Shown here: piece after piece, positions 30,100-38,976 of the stretch
How positions within the stretch are numbered: the stretch's first letter is position 1
How the letters are laid out: every line of letters starts with the position of its first letter
NCBI GenBank assembly: GCA_017439425.1
Contig: JAFSJE010000068.1
Coordinates: forward strand, 1-57,844
Direction: 5' to 3'
DNA from: Oscillospiraceae bacterium
GTDB lineage: Bacteria; Bacillota; Clostridia; Oscillospirales; Oscillospiraceae
Length of the DNA: 57,844 bases
Notes under the pieces: model-generated
Databases searched by the model: none
Seen by the model: only the letters and a program-made list of their open reading frames with translations
What the model was told of the DNA's origin: nothing
Made by a program: the position numbers and the translations under genes

Positions 30100-30816
30100 T
30101 TATTTTGTATGTCTTGCGCGGTAGGCTTCGATAGCGGCGAGAAAGCTCTTTTTCTTCGGCTGGCTTATTCTCAGCTCCACTCCGTTATCGAGAATGCAGT
30201 CGAGACCGTTTATCCTCGAAACGCAGGCGAGATTTACAAGATAGCAGCTGTTGCAGCGGCAGAAATCGTCTTTTGAAAGCTCACTTTCAACCTTCGTGAG
30301 GCTCGAATAGCGTGTGTAATCACCGCCGAGAGTGTGGTAGACAGCCCAGTGTCCGGTTATCTCCACAAAGCGTATATCCTCCTGCGCGAGGCGTATATCG
30401 CCGCTTTTCGTGTTTATCACTACGTCGGCTTTGGAGATAAACGGCACGCGCTTTACTGCCTTAGTGAGCTTCATCGCAAATTCATAGTAGTTTACGGGCT
30501 TTACGAGATACGCGAGCGCGTCGACCTCATAGCCCTCGACAGCGTACTGCATCAGGCTCGTTGTGAATATCAGTATCACCCTTCCGTCGAGTGAGCGGAG
30601 GCGGTGCGCGGCGTCCATACCGTTCATATACGGCATCTGAATGTCCATAAAGATTATATCGTGCTCCGCGGAGTACCGGTCAAGGAGCGAAACGGCGTCG
30701 GGATACTGCGTGATTTTGAACTGGAGGGAGTTTTCACGCCCGTAGCGCTCGATATAGCTCTTTACTGTGTCGGAGGCGGCTCTGTCGTCCTCGACTATCG
30801 CTATTCTTATTGCCAC
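30100..30816 (-). CDS. LytTR-family response regulator
   Basis: 238 residues from GTG 30816, chosen because AAAGGGAG precedes it and VAIRIAIVEDD starts the receiver; the longer frame to 30975 has no ribosome site. Receiver domain 1-120 with phosphoacceptor D58 (IIFMDIQMPYMNG) and a lysine in AYLVKPVNYYE. LytTR DNA-binding domain about 135-235: VVINTKSGDIRLAQEDIRFVE, then FCRCNSCYLVNLACV and FLAAIEAYRARHTK. Such regulators (AgrA/LytR type) bind direct repeats upstream of surface or peptide-signal genes. Paired with the GHKL kinase gene 85 nt upstream. Part of its 3' end is duplicated as a relic at 24765-24860. Confidence 0.9.
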   Translation of the reverse strand: MAIRIAIVEDDRAASDTVKSYIERYGRENSLQFKITQYPDAVSLLDRYSAEHDIIFMDIQMPYMNGMDAAHRLRSLDGRVILIFTTSLMQYAVEGYEVDALAYLVKPVNYYEFAMKLTKAVKRVPFISKADVVINTKSGDIRLAQEDIRFVEITGHWAVYHTLGGDYTRYSSLTKVESELSKDDFCRCNSCYLVNLACVSRINGLDCILDNGVELRISQPKKKSFLAAIEAYRARHTK

Positions 30817-30901
30817 ACTATCACTCCCTTTGCGCCGATTATGGCATTTCCGGGGCGGATTTGCAACCGAGGCAGCGTAACCTTGGATTTTGCAGCATAA
30901 C

Positions 30902-32230
30902 CTAATCCTGTATCGGTATGCGGCAGATAAGCTCAAAAATCTCGCCGCTTGCGCTCGTTTCAAGCTCTCCGCCATTGAGCGATGCGATGTATTTCATGCT
31001 CTTTATTCCGAAGCCGTGGCGGGTCTTATCGTCCTTTGTTGTGGACTCATGGTCTTGCCCGTCAAAGTAGTTCGTGACAGTTATCTCGACAGAGTCTCCG
31101 TCGCGGCGCACAGAGAGGTCGATTATCCGCTTTTCCGGGTCATCGAGCTTCCGCACAGCCTCGAGCGCGTTGCCGAGGGCGTTATTGAATAGGGAGTAGA
31201 TATGCGTAGTTCGCATGAAGCTGAGAAGCGAGCCATCCGCCATGCAGGTAAAGCGCACGCCCTCCTTGTCGAACACAAGCTGCTTTTCGTAGATGACGAC
31301 GTCGAGCACCTCATTGCCGGTCTTTATTCCCGAATCGTAGAAGTGCAGCGCCTGCTTCAGATTTTTCAGCTCCTCCTCAGTGAGCTTGCAGCTGAGGTCG
31401 TCAAGCTGGTGGCGCAGGTCGTGGCAGCGCATATTGACAAGCTCTATATTTTCCTTGACGCTGTCGTACTGCTTTCTCTCCTCCCGCATAAGGCGCTCGG
31501 TAAGGGCTATTTCCTGGCGGTATCGGTTCTGAACGAATATTCCGGTGCGCAGCAGAAGCACGAAGAGGGCGGCGACGATGCCGCTCAGGTTTATTATGAA
31601 GTACAGCGCATCGCTCTCGCGCATATATTCGCGGCTTAGCGCCTGAAAGAATACGAGCCAGAGCGCAAAAAGCATAGAAAGAACGGGGATTTTTCCCTTT
31701 GCTTCTCTGTCCGCCTCGCTGAGCCGTTCCCGCCCGAATGCAAGCCACAATCCGATTATAACAAGGGTTCTTATCAAAAACATTATAAGCCAGTCGCGCG
31801 TATCGTTCGGTGTGCTGAAAAGGCTTATCGTCTCATAGTGAACGTTTCCCGAGAGCATAACGCAAAGGGTGAAAACGCGGGAGGAAATCTCCTCTGTTGC
31901 GTAGGCGGCGCACCACGCCATAAGCTTTCTATACGGGCTTCCTTCATAGCATATATGGATGAGCAGCAGGAAAATGAAATATGTAACGAGCATCGTAAGA
32001 AGCCGTGTGAATATGCCGTTTACCTTCGTCCGAAGAACGGCTAGCAGGTAAAACGACGCTATGCAGATTAAAAAAGCAAAAATGAGCCTCGGAACAAAGT
32101 ATCTCCTCTTCGGAAGATATCTGCAGTAGAGCAGTATTGAAATAATCATCGGAATTGAAAAAGACGAAATTACGATGAAGTTATATGTGTATTCTCCGAG
32201 GATGCTGTGGATAACCGCCAAACCGTTCAC
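30902..32230 (-). CDS. GHKL (AgrC-type) sensor histidine kinase
   Basis: 442 residues. About six membrane helices occupy residues 15-235, then a coiled stretch (about 235-265), a dimerisation helix with H270 (NMRCHDLRHQLDDL) and a GHKL ATPase domain (about 330-440; LFNNALGNALEAVRKL as N-box, HGFGIKSMKYIA as G2). This is the AgrC/VirS/DUF5808-like architecture that usually works with a LytTR regulator, as here. The signal could be a peptide or membrane cue; no peptide precursor gene was seen nearby. It has its own consensus-like promoter (32273-32245). Confidence 0.9.
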   Translation of the reverse strand: MNGLAVIHSILGEYTYNFIVISSFSIPMIISILLYCRYLPKRRYFVPRLIFAFLICIASFYLLAVLRTKVNGIFTRLLTMLVTYFIFLLLIHICYEGSPYRKLMAWCAAYATEEISSRVFTLCVMLSGNVHYETISLFSTPNDTRDWLIMFLIRTLVIIGLWLAFGRERLSEADREAKGKIPVLSMLFALWLVFFQALSREYMRESDALYFIINLSGIVAALFVLLLRTGIFVQNRYRQEIALTERLMREERKQYDSVKENIELVNMRCHDLRHQLDDLSCKLTEEELKNLKQALHFYDSGIKTGNEVLDVVIYEKQLVFDKEGVRFTCMADGSLLSFMRTTHIYSLFNNALGNALEAVRKLDDPEKRIIDLSVRRDGDSVEITVTNYFDGQDHESTTKDDKTRHGFGIKSMKYIASLNGGELETSASGEIFELICRIPIQD

Positions 32231-32244
32231 CTTCTCTCAAAGCA

Positions 32245-32273
32245 ATTATATAAAATTCCAAAGCAAAGGTCAA
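32245..32273 (-). promoter_or_regulatory. Promoter of the GHKL/LytTR pair
   Basis: Minus strand TTGACC (32273-32268), 17 nt, TATAAT (32250-32245). Confidence 0.8.
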
Positions 32274-32327
32274 TTTTAATTTATGCTGTTAGGTTATGTT
32301 AAAATGGCTTAGATTGTGCTTTTTCGG

Positions 32328-32356
32328 TTGAGGCAGGCACATTAAAAAGCTATTAT
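32328..32356 (+). promoter_or_regulatory. Promoter of the unknown lipoprotein gene
   Basis: TTGAGG (32328-32333), 17 nt, TATTAT (32351-32356). Upstream TTAGGTTATGTTAA (32290-32303) could be a LytTR-type site, given the divergent LytTR system; unproven. Confidence 0.5.
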
Positions 32357-32399
32357 TTTCACGTAACAAACCCAAATAATAAAAAACGGAGGAATTACG

Positions 32400-33557
32400 A
32401 TGAAAAAGACATTTCTGAAAGCTATCGCACTCTGCCTCGTTCTCACTCTTGCGCTTGCCCTCGCCTCATGCGGCGGCAATACAGCAAACGAGACGCCCGA
32501 GACCAAGACAGAAGCAAAGACCGACGAGTCCGCCGCCAGCACCGAAGAGCCCGCTCAGCGCAACTGGACCGGCTTCCACAAATGGCTTGAGGAGGACTGG
32601 GCTTCCAAAACCGCCGAGTATCAGTTCACAGGCTATTGGGATATGGGCGACTCTGAGTACAACATCGCCTTCTCCTTCCTTATGAACCTCTACTCCGACG
32701 GCTCCGTCATGGCAAACCAGTATCAGGAAGGACGCTCCGACTACCGCTATTTCGGCTCCTGGGAAAAGGTGGCCGACCCGGACGGCGATGAGCTTCACAT
32801 CAACATCGCAGAGGAGACCGGCGGCGAGATCGAGGACCGCATCGGTCACAAGTACAGCTACGTTGTCTATGAGGAGGCTGACGGCGGCTACAGCTTCGGC
32901 TTCGACTTCGGCATTGCCGGCGGTCAGTACTTCCGTGTAGCAAACCTTACCGGCTCCAAGGAGATAAAGTACGCCTCCGTTGAGGACTTCCAGAAGGCCG
33001 CCGCCGAGGGCGCGTTCGTAGTCGCTCCCGAGCCCGTTGAGGAAGCTCCCGCTGAGGAGACTCCGGCTGAAAGCACCGGCTACACCGCCACTGTCGCCCT
33101 CGGCGACCAGAGCTTTGACGCCACTCTCGTTCTGAACGACGAGACGAGCGCAACCTTCACCGCCGCAGTAAGCTTCGACTGCACCTATGTGAAGGACGGC
33201 AACACCGTTACGCTGACCTTGACAGGTGAGCCGGAGGGCTTCCAGGCTCAGATCTGGCCGGCAGTAAGCCACATCTGGGTACTTAACGACGAGGATATGA
33301 CCATGCGCGGCGCCACCGCCGCTTACGATGCTGACGGCCTCACCCTCGTCACCTTCGCAGACGGCACCATGCGCGTTGAGTTCCCGCAGTACAATATGGC
33401 TCGTGACGGCTTCACCTACACCCTCTCCGAGGACGGCGCGACCCTCACCGTTACCGGCACTCCCGACGCCGATGCGATGGGCAACTTCCAGCAGATCTGG
33501 GACGGCATGGGCGCAGGAACCTATACCATCGACGGCAATACCGCTGTCAAGGCGTAA
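32400..33557 (+). CDS. Lipoprotein of unknown function
   Basis: 385 residues, start ATG with GGAGGAATTACG upstream. Lipobox LASC (Cys24), then a Thr/Glu/Ala linker (about 26-55). Two acidic beta-rich domains follow: about 58-195 (YQFTGYWDMGDSEYNIAFSF, RYFGSWEKVADPDGDELHIN), which resembles a lipocalin-like or META-like barrel, and about 220-385 (YTATVALGDQSFDATLVLND, TYVKDGNTVTLTLTGEPEGF, GTYTIDGNTAV), another small barrel. A Pro/Glu linker (EPVEEAPAEETPAEST) joins them. Family not recognised. It lies between the LytTR system and the membrane GH3 gene, so a surface role in glycan use or sensing is possible. Confidence 0.75.
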   Translation: MKKTFLKAIALCLVLTLALALASCGGNTANETPETKTEAKTDESAASTEEPAQRNWTGFHKWLEEDWASKTAEYQFTGYWDMGDSEYNIAFSFLMNLYSDGSVMANQYQEGRSDYRYFGSWEKVADPDGDELHINIAEETGGEIEDRIGHKYSYVVYEEADGGYSFGFDFGIAGGQYFRVANLTGSKEIKYASVEDFQKAAAEGAFVVAPEPVEEAPAEETPAESTGYTATVALGDQSFDATLVLNDETSATFTAAVSFDCTYVKDGNTVTLTLTGEPEGFQAQIWPAVSHIWVLNDEDMTMRGATAAYDADGLTLVTFADGTMRVEFPQYNMARDGFTYTLSEDGATLTVTGTPDADAMGNFQQIWDGMGAGTYTIDGNTAVKA

Positions 33558-33572
33558 AGCTAATCGAAATAT

Positions 33573-33594
33573 AAGCCCGGCAGCCGCCGGGCTT
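33573..33594 (+). terminator. Hairpin between the lipoprotein and GH3 genes
   Basis: AAGCCCGGC (33573-33581), loop AGCC, GCCGGGCTT (33586-33594). Weak T-tail, so partial read-through into the GH3 gene is likely. Confidence 0.65.
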
Positions 33595-33615
33595 AACTTA
33601 TAATGAGGTGACAAT

Positions 33616-36609
33616 ATGAAAAAGAATAAGCTCGGACTTATAATCTGGTGCGTATTTCTCGTCTGCGCCCTCGTTCTGAACATAGGCGCGACCGTCTACG
33701 CAATGAGCTGGGACAGAGCGCTCACGGGATACTTCGGCACTGTCGGCGGCACAGAGATCGCCGCCGTGGAAACTCAGGACTACCAGACTGTTGAGGAGCT
33801 TCTCGCCGCTGAAAAGGAGGCGGAGCTTCAGATAGTCGCTGAGGGTACTGTGCTTCTCCAAAACGATAACGGCGCTCTGCCGCTCTCAAAGGGCGACAAG
33901 GTCAGCGTTTTTGGTCAGACAGCGCAGATGTGGATGACCAAGGAGCGCATCACCGGCACGAAGGACACTGTATTCCTCGAGAGCCTCGAGAGCGCAGGTC
34001 TTGAGATAAACACCTCGCTCAGAAAGTTCTACAAGCAGTCCAAGCACACCGATTGGGGCATCGGCGCAAACCTCGGTAACGGCGGCGTTGCCGGAACCTG
34101 GCAGCTTGACGAGGTGCCGCAGAGCGAATACACCGAAGAGCTTAAGGCGAGCTACGCCGATTACTCTGACGCCGCCATCGTAGTAATCTCCCGCGGCGGC
34201 TCTGAGGGCGGCGACCTGCCCAGATATATGGGTCGCTACGGCGGCTCTGACAGCGACAGCTATCTTGACCTCACCCCCGAGGAAAAAGACCTCTTTGCCT
34301 CCGTAATGGCGTCCGGCTTCAAGAAAACCGTGCTTATTATGCACACAACGAACGCTATGAACATGAAGGACATCGCCTCCTACGGCTTTGACGCCATTAT
34401 CTGGGTCAGCGGCACCGGCGAGGACGGCGTCGAGGTCATGGGAAAGCTTCTCACAGGAGATTATAATCCCTCCGGCAGAACAGTCGATACCTTCGCCTAT
34501 GATAACTTCAATTCTCCCGCCATGCAGAACTTCGGCGACTTCCGCTTCACCGAAAGCGGCGCGCTCGTCACCGCCACCACCACAACAGTCGGCGGAACCT
34601 ACAGCTATCTCAATTACGGCGAGGGCATCTACGTCGGCTACAAGTACTACGAGACCCGCTACGAGGACGCCGTTCTCGGTCAGGGCAATACCGCAGGCTA
34701 CGATTACGCCGCCGACGTGGCGTTCCCCTTCGGTCACGGGCTCAGCTACACCGCATTCGACTGGACGGATTACACCGTAACCGACCCCGATGAGGACGGC
34801 AATATGACCGTTTCCGTCAAGGTCACGAACACCGGCGATTGTGCCGGAAAGGACGTCGTAGAGGTCTACTATCAAGCGCCGTACACCGATTATGACCGAG
34901 AGAACGGAGTTGAAAAGGCCTCCGTCAACCTCTTCGACTTTGCAAAGACAAAGCTTCTTGCGCCCGGCGAGAGCGAAACTGTCACCCTCACGGTAAACGC
35001 AAACGATATGAAGAGCTACGACGCCAAGGGCGCCAAGACCTACATCCTCGAGGCCGGCGATTACTACATCACCGCCGCAAGAGATGCCCACGACGCTGTG
35101 GAGAGAATTCTCGCCGCAAAGTCCGGCTCTGAGGCTCTCACCCATAAGTACACCGTTTCCGAGCTGAAAACACTCTCCACCGCAGTCACCGGAAACGAGA
35201 TTACTAACCTCTTTGACGATGCCGTTCTCCCCGACGCTGTGTATCTCAGCCGCGCGGACTGGAGCGTTCTCGATAATGGCGGCATCCGCTATGCCGACGG
35301 CACAATGGCGGCGGACAGCCAGACGATGGACGAAAAAGGCACCGTCTACACCCACGAGGTCGACCCCGCTATCCTCGCCGTTCTGAAAAGCGAGGGCTGG
35401 GACGTTGCCGGAAATCCGAAGAGTATGGACGACAGCTCGTGGGAGGCAGTTTCCTACGGCGAGAAGAACGGTCTTACACTCTCAGACCTCTCCGGCAAGG
35501 ACTACGATGACGAGGCTTGGGATAAGCTTCTCAATCAGATGACCCAGGCTGAGCAAACTGAGCTTGCAGGAAAGTCCGGCTGGGGCAACGACGCCGTCAG
35601 CTCCATAGGCAAAGCCAAGAGCTTCTTTATGGACGGCCCGCAGGGTATGATAGACTATGTCTCCGGCGGAGTCGGCTACCAATTCACCGACGCAAACCTC
35701 CTCGCCGCCACGTGGAACAAGGAGCTTGGCAGGCTTTTCGGCGACCTTGTCAGCCAGGAGTTTACCCTCAAGGGCGCCTCGATCTGGTGGGCGCCGGCGG
35801 TCAACATTCACCGCACCGCCTTCTCCGGCAGAAACTTCGAGTATTACGGCGAGGACGGCACCTTCAGCGGCATCTTCGCCCGTGAGGTAGTTCTTGCGGC
35901 AAAGCGCAACGGCCTCAACTGCCAGATAAAGCACTTCTTCCTCAACGATCAGGAGTTCAACCGCGGTGCAAACGGCCGCCTTGCTCCCTTTGCCACCGAG
36001 CAGGCGATGCGTGAGATTTACCTCAGAGCCTTTGAGCTTCCCCTCAAGGCAGTTCCCTCCGCAGGTGTTATGCTCTCCATGGCGAGGATCGGCGCTCGCA
36101 TAGCTCCGGGCTCATGGGCGGTCTGCACCGGCATACTCAGAAACGAGTGGGGCATGACCGGAGCTATTATCACCGATGCGCAGAGCCTTACCACAGCCGA
36201 GGCTGAGCAGGCGCTCGCCGCAGGCTGCGACCTCGTCTGTACCACCCAGTCCACGGTTTATTCTGCCGAGGCTCTCGCCTCGAAGGGCGGTCAGTACAAG
36301 CTGCGTGAGAGCGTGAAGCACTATCTCTTTATGGAGGCTAACGCCACCGCGTCGTCGCTTGATATCTCCGAGGGCTTCCCCGTCTACATTATCCTTCTCA
36401 TCGCGTTCAACGCCCTCGCCGTCATCTATCTCGGCTATGTAACCCTCGAGATTGTCCGTGCCGGCGGCGCAAACATACTCCCTGGCAAGCAGATCTGGGT
36501 TCTTCGCATAATCCTCTGGGCAATCGGAGGCGTTATACTTGCGCTTCTGCTCTTCAAATTCTTCACAGAGTGGCTCCCGATGCTCAGGTTCGCACTTCAG
36601 ACGATCTGA
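33616..36609 (+). CDS. Membrane-anchored GH3 beta-glycosidase with permuted domains
   Basis: 997 residues, AATGAGGTGAC upstream. N-terminal membrane helix (about 6-30), then the GH3 C-terminal sandwich domain first (about 75-330; VVISRGGSEGGDLP contains the usual acid/base loop), a fibronectin-like domain (about 385-500), and the TIM-barrel GH3 N-terminal domain last (about 640-905; IKHFFLNDQEFNR, nucleophile D854 in MTGAIITDAQS). Two more membrane helices close the protein (about 916-940 and 957-980). The barrel nucleophile motif has TDA where most have SDW/TDW. The order is swapped relative to classic GH3 enzymes, and the membrane anchoring is uncommon. Probably a beta-glucosidase or beta-xylosidase acting outside the membrane. 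Confidence 0.88.
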   Translation: MKKNKLGLIIWCVFLVCALVLNIGATVYAMSWDRALTGYFGTVGGTEIAAVETQDYQTVEELLAAEKEAELQIVAEGTVLLQNDNGALPLSKGDKVSVFGQTAQMWMTKERITGTKDTVFLESLESAGLEINTSLRKFYKQSKHTDWGIGANLGNGGVAGTWQLDEVPQSEYTEELKASYADYSDAAIVVISRGGSEGGDLPRYMGRYGGSDSDSYLDLTPEEKDLFASVMASGFKKTVLIMHTTNAMNMKDIASYGFDAIIWVSGTGEDGVEVMGKLLTGDYNPSGRTVDTFAYDNFNSPAMQNFGDFRFTESGALVTATTTTVGGTYSYLNYGEGIYVGYKYYETRYEDAVLGQGNTAGYDYAADVAFPFGHGLSYTAFDWTDYTVTDPDEDGNMTVSVKVTNTGDCAGKDVVEVYYQAPYTDYDRENGVEKASVNLFDFAKTKLLAPGESETVTLTVNANDMKSYDAKGAKTYILEAGDYYITAARDAHDAVERILAAKSGSEALTHKYTVSELKTLSTAVTGNEITNLFDDAVLPDAVYLSRADWSVLDNGGIRYADGTMAADSQTMDEKGTVYTHEVDPAILAVLKSEGWDVAGNPKSMDDSSWEAVSYGEKNGLTLSDLSGKDYDDEAWDKLLNQMTQAEQTELAGKSGWGNDAVSSIGKAKSFFMDGPQGMIDYVSGGVGYQFTDANLLAATWNKELGRLFGDLVSQEFTLKGASIWWAPAVNIHRTAFSGRNFEYYGEDGTFSGIFAREVVLAAKRNGLNCQIKHFFLNDQEFNRGANGRLAPFATEQAMREIYLRAFELPLKAVPSAGVMLSMARIGARIAPGSWAVCTGILRNEWGMTGAIITDAQSLTTAEAEQALAAGCDLVCTTQSTVYSAEALASKGGQYKLRESVKHYLFMEANATASSLDISEGFPVYIILLIAFNALAVIYLGYVTLEIVRAGGANILPGKQIWVLRIILWAIGGVILALLLFKFFTEWLPMLRFALQTI

Positions 36610-36639
36610 CAACAAGCTTCCATTTCTCCTCTTAAATAC

Positions 36640-36669
36640 AAAAAAGTCACCCGATCGGGTGACTTTTTT
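36640..36669 (+). terminator. Perfect palindromic terminator after the GH3 gene
   Basis: AAAAAAGTCACCCGA and its exact complement, a 30-nt palindrome ending in TTTTTT. Same stem as at 29922-29949. Confidence 0.9.
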
Positions 36670-36739
36670 GTATTGGAGCCGGTGATGCTGCGGATGGTCT
36701 CGGCAGTGAGATTGCAGATAGTATCACAAAGGCGATCCA
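36640..36739. repeat. Dispersed repeat, copy 2
   Basis: Terminator palindrome, TTGGAGCCGGTG (36673-36684), then TCACAAAGGCGATCCA (36724-36739), as in copy 1 at 29922-30021. The block TGGAGCCGGTG would match the complement of a tRNA 3' end of the form CACCGGC-U-CCA, but no tRNA body is present. Nothing else is recognised from 36740 to the promoter near 36880. Confidence 0.7.
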
Positions 36740-36879
36740 CCTGCCCTTTTGCGGCGAAGCGGGAAGCGGCGGGTTCTTCCTTCCCAGTACGAGCTTTCCC
36801 AGAATTCTGATTATCAGCGGCAGCTTTGCCATTCAGACAGCATCAGAAAAATATCCATCTTTTTGTCATCTTAAATTGG

Positions 36880-36908
36880 TTGATTTTTAACTGTGCTTGT
36901 GATATTGT
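36880..36908 (+). promoter_or_regulatory. Promoter of the araC-type gene
   Basis: TTGATT (36880-36885), 17 nt, TATTGT (36903-36908). The -35 lies in GGTTGATTTTTAAC, which repeats the core of the boxes at 48381 and 55407, so autoregulation is likely. Confidence 0.55.
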
Positions 36909-36944
36909 ATAAAGTGACGAAAGAAAAAAAAGGGGGGTGTTCTG

Positions 36945-37976
36945 ATGAAAAACCGGGAGCTCGTTCCGGAAATGCAGGGACTTAATAAAGTCGAGATTCT
37001 GGCGCGTGAGAAATACGCCTCCACCGGCAACAGCATGACCTACGAGGAATACCTCTACGTTATGACCCATCCGGATCCGCTGCCGACGGTTTCGGAGCTC
37101 CTTTCGCCATGGGTGCAGGCGGAGGCGGCAAAGCTCAGGGAGCAGTTTCGAGAGCGCTACGGCACTGAAAGGCTCAGCGCCGAGGACTTTATAAACGATG
37201 ACTGCCCCATTGAGGTGGAGTATCTTCAGCGCTACATCGACATCCCGCCTCACCGCCATGATTTTGTGGAGTGCGCCGCCGTGATCTCCGGCGAGTGCAG
37301 GCATACGATAAACGGCGTTGAATACGTTCAGCCTGCAGGAAGTCTGTCCTTTGTCACCGTGGGAACGCTCCACAAGCTTGACGCCGTGGGGGACTCCTTC
37401 TGCGTCACCATGAAGCTCCGCGCCGACTACTTTCAGAGCCTGCGGCTGCCGAATATGATACACTTCATAAGCCCGGTCATGTTCACCTGCGATGACGATC
37501 CTCTCTTCGGCGAGCTTATGCTTTCCCTCGCGAGGCAGCAGCGCGAGAAGCCTCCCTATTGCGATCAGCTTATGGAGCGGCTCTTTGAGGTGCTGTTTCT
37601 CTACATCATGCAGAATTATCAGGACACCGTGCAGTATCTCACCAGCGGGATCTCTCAGAACGAGAAGATCATCTCGATAGTCGGCTATATGATGGAGAAC
37701 TACCGCACCGTGACCCTGCATTCTCTGGCGGAGCGTTTTCATTACTCCGACGCCTATATGTCACGCCTTATCTCCGAAGCGCTCCACACCAACTTCTCCA
37801 CGCTGCTGAAGGCGTACAAGCTGGATCGTGCGGCGGAGCTCCTGCACAGCACCGATCTGAAGCTCTCCGACCTCTGCGCCGAGGTTGGCTATTCCGACAC
37901 GGCACAGTTTATCCACAGCTTCAAGGAGCGCTTCGGCGTAACTCCGATCAAATACCGCAGAGAACAGAAAAGCTGA
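36945..37976 (+). CDS. AraC-family regulator of the glycoside locus
   Basis: 343 residues, start ATG with AAGGGGGG upstream. N-terminal helical region (about 1-90), cupin sensor domain (about 95-195; IDIPPHRHDFVECAAVISGE with a metal/sugar-binding HxH pair) and two AraC helix-turn-helix motifs (about 245-340; TLHSLAERFHYSDAYMSRLI, then LSDLCAEVGYSDTAQFIHSF). Usually an activator that binds a sugar in the cupin domain. It converges on the six-gene hydrolase operon and shares upstream sequence words with both operons of the locus, so it is the best candidate for their regulator. Confidence 0.92.
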   Translation: MKNRELVPEMQGLNKVEILAREKYASTGNSMTYEEYLYVMTHPDPLPTVSELLSPWVQAEAAKLREQFRERYGTERLSAEDFINDDCPIEVEYLQRYIDIPPHRHDFVECAAVISGECRHTINGVEYVQPAGSLSFVTVGTLHKLDAVGDSFCVTMKLRADYFQSLRLPNMIHFISPVMFTCDDDPLFGELMLSLARQQREKPPYCDQLMERLFEVLFLYIMQNYQDTVQYLTSGISQNEKIISIVGYMMENYRTVTLHSLAERFHYSDAYMSRLISEALHTNFSTLLKAYKLDRAAELLHSTDLKLSDLCAEVGYSDTAQFIHSFKERFGVTPIKYRREQKS

Positions 37977-37998
37977 CGGCGAACCCGTCAGCTTTTCT
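37966..37998. terminator. Bidirectional terminator between araC and the hydrolase operon
   Basis: AGAAAAGCTGACGG (37966-37979), loop CGAAC, CCGTCAGCTTTTCT (37985-37998). Perfect 14-bp stem with T-runs on both strands; overlaps the araC stop codon and abuts the end of the convergent operon. Confidence 0.9.
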
Positions 37999-37999
37999 G

Positions 38000-38962
38000 T
38001 TAGGAATTCTTCTCCACGTCCTGCCAGTTTGCGTTATGAAGTATCTCCGCGTTCTCTCCGATAAATACCGCTCCCGCCTCTTCGTCGCCGGCAAGCTGCC
38101 AGAGCATCCAGGCGGTCATATATCCGTCCGAGCGTGCGAGCATCTGCTCGTGCTCCGCTCCAACGGCTCTGCCGCGGACCTTCGTGACGCTGTCTGAAAC
38201 CTTGCCGTAATTCTCCACGAGAGCGGACAGCGGCGAAACACCGCCGAAGCCCTTCTCGGGGTCTGTGCCGGAGTCGTCAGATTTTCCGGTACCGGCGCAC
38301 ATGAAATAGGGAACAGTGATTTTTGAAGCGTCATACTCCCAGCCCATGTTCTTCGCAAGAGTCGGGTATGCCGCGCTGCCGGTAAAGATGGTCTTATAGT
38401 TTTTGCCGTTCTCAAAATTCGTCAGCGCGCATATCGCCCCCGCGCCGCCCTGGGAATAGCCGATAACGCCCATATTCTCATAGTCGATTTTCCCGTTAAG
38501 GACGCTGTCGGAAGGGATATTCAGCATAAAATCCAGCGTAATGGACGCCGTCTCACCGTTTCCGGCCTGCCCGTCCTCGTTGCCGACCACGATAAAGCCC
38601 CATGAGGCAAGTCTCGGGAAAAACGGCTCATAGGATGCGGCGGGCGTTCCGCTGGCGTTGACCACCATTATCATCGGCCAGCGCTTTTCGGTGACGGTCA
38701 ACTCCGCGGGATACCAGACTCTCACCTTTCCGATGGATTCGTTATCGGAAGGAAACTCTGTATAAGCGGTCGCGTAATCGCCCGGCTGAGAATACTTCAT
38801 CTCCATCGGAGCATCGGATTTAAAGTTCAGATAATAGCCCTCTGCAATATCGTTGTTTCCGTCGCCGTTTGGCAGCATGGACTTTATGTACATATATCCC
38901 GCCGTTCCGGCGCCGGCTATAATCAACAATATTGCGATCAATACAATCATAACTTTTTTCAT
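38000..38962 (-). CDS. Membrane-anchored alpha/beta hydrolase
   Basis: 320 residues, GGAGAACAG upstream. Single N-terminal membrane helix (about 3-25) and no lipobox, so anchored with the enzyme outside. Alpha/beta hydrolase resembling the PET-hydrolase/chlorophyllase-like group: PMIMVVNASGTPAASYEPFF (oxyanion region), GVIGYSQGGAGAICAL with Ser170, an aspartate near SDDSGTD and histidine in VGAEHEQML. Last gene of the operon. Likely an esterase that removes acyl groups from the substrate before uptake; inferred from location. Confidence 0.82.
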   Translation of the reverse strand: MKKVMIVLIAILLIIAGAGTAGYMYIKSMLPNGDGNNDIAEGYYLNFKSDAPMEMKYSQPGDYATAYTEFPSDNESIGKVRVWYPAELTVTEKRWPMIMVVNASGTPAASYEPFFPRLASWGFIVVGNEDGQAGNGETASITLDFMLNIPSDSVLNGKIDYENMGVIGYSQGGAGAICALTNFENGKNYKTIFTGSAAYPTLAKNMGWEYDASKITVPYFMCAGTGKSDDSGTDPEKGFGGVSPLSALVENYGKVSDSVTKVRGRAVGAEHEQMLARSDGYMTAWMLWQLAGDEEAGAVFIGENAEILHNANWQDVEKNS

Positions 38963-38976
38963 TCTGTTCTCCGCGT

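Noticed and set aside
33886-35355. Long minus-strand open frame inside the GH3 gene
   Set aside because: Mirror frame of a well-supported GH3 gene, with no ribosome site and biased composition.
36673-36684. tRNA gene at the TGGAGCCGGTG block
   Set aside because: Only the would-be 3' end is present; no cloverleaf arms follow on either strand, nor at 29952-29963.
36647-36832. Small minus-strand open frame of 61 codons
   Set aside because: It covers the terminator and the dispersed repeat, has low-complexity content and no ribosome site.
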